From contig NZ_QJJZ01000021.1 in the NCBI RefSeq assembly GCF_003201775.1, positions 1 to 64,000 of the forward strand: a stretch of 64,000 bases of DNA, given 5' to 3'. The DNA is from Arenibacter sp. ARW7G5Y1. GTDB lineage: Bacteria > Bacteroidota > Bacteroidia > Flavobacteriales > Flavobacteriaceae. Positions 62,207-64,000 of this stretch are shown one piece after another; within the stretch, counting starts at the first letter, position 1; each line of letters starts with the position of its first letter. The position numbers and the translations under genes are program-made. The notes under the pieces are model-generated. The model saw only the letters and a list, made by a program, of their open reading frames with translations, was not told where the DNA came from and did not search any database.

Positions 62207-63274
62207 CTAGATCGGGTTGTTGCGGTAATAATTGATCAATAAGGTCACAACGGCATTGTAACTTTTAATACCGTCTTTCTGATTGTTGGCCTTTAGAAAA
62301 GTATTGAATATAGATTTAAAAACGGGCTCCAAAGGATTTTCATGCGCTTCCCAAAATTCGGCCACTTCTTTGTAATTTTTTTTCACACCGGGATTCAGTT
62401 TGTTGTATTGGCGCTTAAATTCCTCTAAGTCCCTATTTGCGAGTTCATTCAGACAATAGCTCAGGGCATAGGCGTATGCCGAATATTTAAAATAAATATC
62501 CTCATTGCCAACAGTTGCCAAATAACCAATAAAATTGGTTTCATTTTCTGCGGAAAACCCTAATTGATGGCCTATTTCATGGCCACATATAACGGGAAAT
62601 CTAAAATTTGGTAGTGCACTATTGGCTTGTGCTTCATTGGTGAACGGATTTAAATAGCCGCCATAACCCATATAGCTCAAAGGGGTGCTGAAAATGGATT
62701 TTTTTAAGCTTGGGTGCTGGTAGGTGAAAAGAGGGATTTTAATTTTTAGGGTTTCGTAACCTTCTAGGGTAAGGTCCATAATTTGTTTCTTGGTATAGGG
62801 AATCTGAACCATTTTACTGGTATCGGAGGTTATCCTGAATTGGGTTTCATTGGTTCTCAACACAAGTTGGTCCACAAAATTTACCAAGTCATGCTGGCTG
62901 TGTTTGTCTCCCAGTTCCAAGGATTTTGAAAGGGGTTGTCTATAGTAATTTAATCCCCATAAAAGATGAAAAGTAAAATATGCAACGGATAAGACCATAG
63001 CAATGTCCCGAATAAACCCTACTAGGTTTTTTTTGATGGACATTCTGTTCACAATGATATACCTAGCTCCCAAGATGATTAGAAGCGCGTACAGTATATC
63101 CCCTACCGAAAAAGGAACCCATCCCAGAAAAGTCCGCCAAAATCTGGATAGAAAAGGATATATCCCTGTACTGTAATAAGTTTCTATAACTTCAGGGTAT
63201 TGCCCCAGCCATTTTACCAGGATTACTTGTGGTACCAATAAAAAGGCGGTAAGATTTTTGATTTTATTTTTCAT
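62207..63274 (-). CDS. DUF3810 membrane protein, HExxH-bearing
   Basis: 355 residues from the ATG at 63274 (MKNKIKNLTAF); an ATG six codons earlier is possible. Three N-terminal hydrophobic helices (to ~110) precede a soluble part with FPVICGHEIGHQLGF, an HExxH zinc-type motif, plus the LSYMGYGGYLNPFTNEAQANS and KYSAYAYALSYCLNEL segments typical of DUF3810. A membrane metalloprotease is the likely role, unproven. The stop may be premature, as a shifted frame continues downstream. Confidence 0.83.
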   Translation of the reverse strand: MKNKIKNLTAFLLVPQVILVKWLGQYPEVIETYYSTGIYPFLSRFWRTFLGWVPFSVGDILYALLIILGARYIIVNRMSIKKNLVGFIRDIAMVLSVAYFTFHLLWGLNYYRQPLSKSLELGDKHSQHDLVNFVDQLVLRTNETQFRITSDTSKMVQIPYTKKQIMDLTLEGYETLKIKIPLFTYQHPSLKKSIFSTPLSYMGYGGYLNPFTNEAQANSALPNFRFPVICGHEIGHQLGFSAENETNFIGYLATVGNEDIYFKYSAYAYALSYCLNELANRDLEEFKRQYNKLNPGVKKNYKEVAEFWEAHENPLEPVFKSIFNTFLKANNQKDGIKSYNAVVTLLINYYRNNPI

Positions 63275-63320
63275 CAAGCCAAAAATAGCCAATTATCTAG
63301 CATGGTTGTTTTTCTATCTG

Positions 63321-63328
63321 TATTTTTG
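63321..63328 (+). promoter_or_regulatory. -7 box of the PepD-type dipeptidase gene
   Basis: TATTTTTG matches the -7 consensus, 19 bases before the ATG at 63348. No good -33 TTG at usual spacing is visible. Confidence 0.35.
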
Positions 63329-63347
63329 GACTCATAATCATTAATTT

Positions 63348-64000
63348 ATGAATAAGGAGATAAGACTTTTAGAACCAAAAAGTATCTGGAATAAATTTGC
63401 AGATCTAAATGCTGTTCCTAGACCATCCAAACATGAGGAACGCGTAATAGAATTTATGATGGAATTTGGAAAGTCCCTTGGTCTTGAGGCCATCAAGGAT
63501 GCTGTCGGGAATGTGATCATCAGGAAGCCGGCATCGGTGGGTATGGAAGATAGGACGACGGTAATTCTACAATCGCATTTGGATATGGTACATCAAAAAA
63601 ATGCCGATACGGATTTCGATTTCCAAACCCAGGGTATAGAGATGTATGTAGATGGGGATTGGGTAAGGGCCAAGGGTACCACCTTGGGGGCCGATAATGG
63701 CCTAGGGGTGGCCACCATTATGGCTTTATTGGAGAGCAAGGATATTTCCCACCCACCTTTGGAAGCCTTATTCACAATTGATGAAGAAACGGGAATGACC
63801 GGGGCAAAGGGACTAAAAGGGGGATTGTTGAAAGGTGGGTTTTTGTTGAACCTGGATACGGAAGATGATGATGAAATTGACATTGGCTGTGCTGGAGGTG
63901 TAGATATTACCGCCAAAGGAAATTATACGGAAGTTCCCCTTGGCGATGGTTTCCAGGCCTACAAAATAGTGGTAAAAGGACTTAATGGGGGGCATAGTGG
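63348..64000 (+). CDS. pepD: Aminoacyl-histidine dipeptidase (PepD, M20 family), 3' end outside window
   Basis: 217 complete codons are present and the frame is open at the window edge. M20 metal ligands are visible: LQSHLDMVHQK (His, Asp), LGADNGLGVA (Asp) and IDEETGMTGAKGL (Glu-Glu). The opening SIWNKFADLNAVPRPSKHEE is the family start. It would hydrolyse Xaa-His and other dipeptides in the cytoplasm. The usual length is ~485 residues, so over half lies beyond the window. The annotated start is the first ATG after a -7 box at 63321. Confidence 0.93.
   Translation, partial: MNKEIRLLEPKSIWNKFADLNAVPRPSKHEERVIEFMMEFGKSLGLEAIKDAVGNVIIRKPASVGMEDRTTVILQSHLDMVHQKNADTDFDFQTQGIEMYVDGDWVRAKGTTLGADNGLGVATIMALLESKDISHPPLEALFTIDEETGMTGAKGLKGGLLKGGFLLNLDTEDDDEIDIGCAGGVDITAKGNYTEVPLGDGFQAYKIVVKGLNGGHS

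Noticed and set aside
1-64000. tRNA or rRNA genes
   Set aside because: I looked through the intergenic gaps for acceptor stems, T-loop patterns and conserved rRNA segments and saw none.

Overview
The window looks like a chromosomal segment of a marine member of the Flavobacteriaceae (Bacteroidota). The reasons are the AT-rich DNA, promoter boxes of the TAnnTTTG type, many lipoproteins and Gln-terminated signal peptides (xxAQ), and gene sets that are typical of this family: rlmD-DUF6452-DUF6048, relA/spoT-fur-purA-OstA-aminotransferase, the DUF368 pair with aroE, and zapA-6S RNA-rny. A Maribacter/Arenibacter/Zobellia-like alga-associated lineage is my inference from the polysaccharide genes. 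I see no tRNA, rRNA, CRISPR array, insertion sequence or prophage.

Positions 1-1573 hold no convincing gene. This stretch is a mosaic of repeats: two copies of a ~150-base unit each carrying an intrinsic terminator, six copies of an 18-base hairpin with a GGGA loop, a duplicated ~300-base AT-rich block, one GC-rich nested stem structure, and an operator-like inverted repeat. Next come a DUF1080 lipoprotein and a secreted propeller-cupredoxin (blue copper) protein, then small housekeeping genes (hemolysin III type protein, ZIP transporter, RlmL-type and RlmD rRNA methyltransferases).

Positions 11763-26823 form a co-directional catabolic locus. It opens with a TetR-type regulator carrying its own palindrome, followed by a sodium/solute symporter, an SGNH-DUF5703 fusion, a beta-helix enzyme (GH141-like), a Gfo/Idh/MocA oxidoreductase, a sulfatase, a GH29 alpha-L-fucosidase, an L-fuconate dehydratase, a five-bladed-propeller glycosidase broken by three in-frame stops, and a secreted EEP-family hydrolase. 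Together they suggest use of a sulfated, fucose-containing (probably algal) glycan. There is no SusC/SusD pair, so uptake of small products by the symporter is inferred. Two further short remnants suggest that this locus is decaying. An ornithine aminotransferase with a cysteine cluster follows.

Positions 28299-37201 hold a small membrane-protein cluster (two DUF2752, one CD225-like, one CCC-motif protein), an Smr protein, cysteine desulfurase, a TonB-dependent receptor and an M23 peptidase. Positions 37397-39782 hold a division/RNA module: a coiled-coil protein, ZapA, a 6S RNA candidate with a 10-bp closing stem, and RNase Y. Positions 39905-56818 are mostly minus-strand housekeeping genes: DUF922-like protease, DUF349 protein, AroE, two DUF368 proteins, a TPR protein, a class III aminotransferase, OstA-like protein, PurA, Fur-type regulator, RelA/SpoT, a Ste24-type protease and a SpoU/TrmH methyltransferase. 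The window closes with a DUF6503 lipoprotein, two secreted amidohydrolase-like proteins, a DUF3810 protein with a possible 3' frameshift, and the start of a PepD-type dipeptidase that runs off the end.
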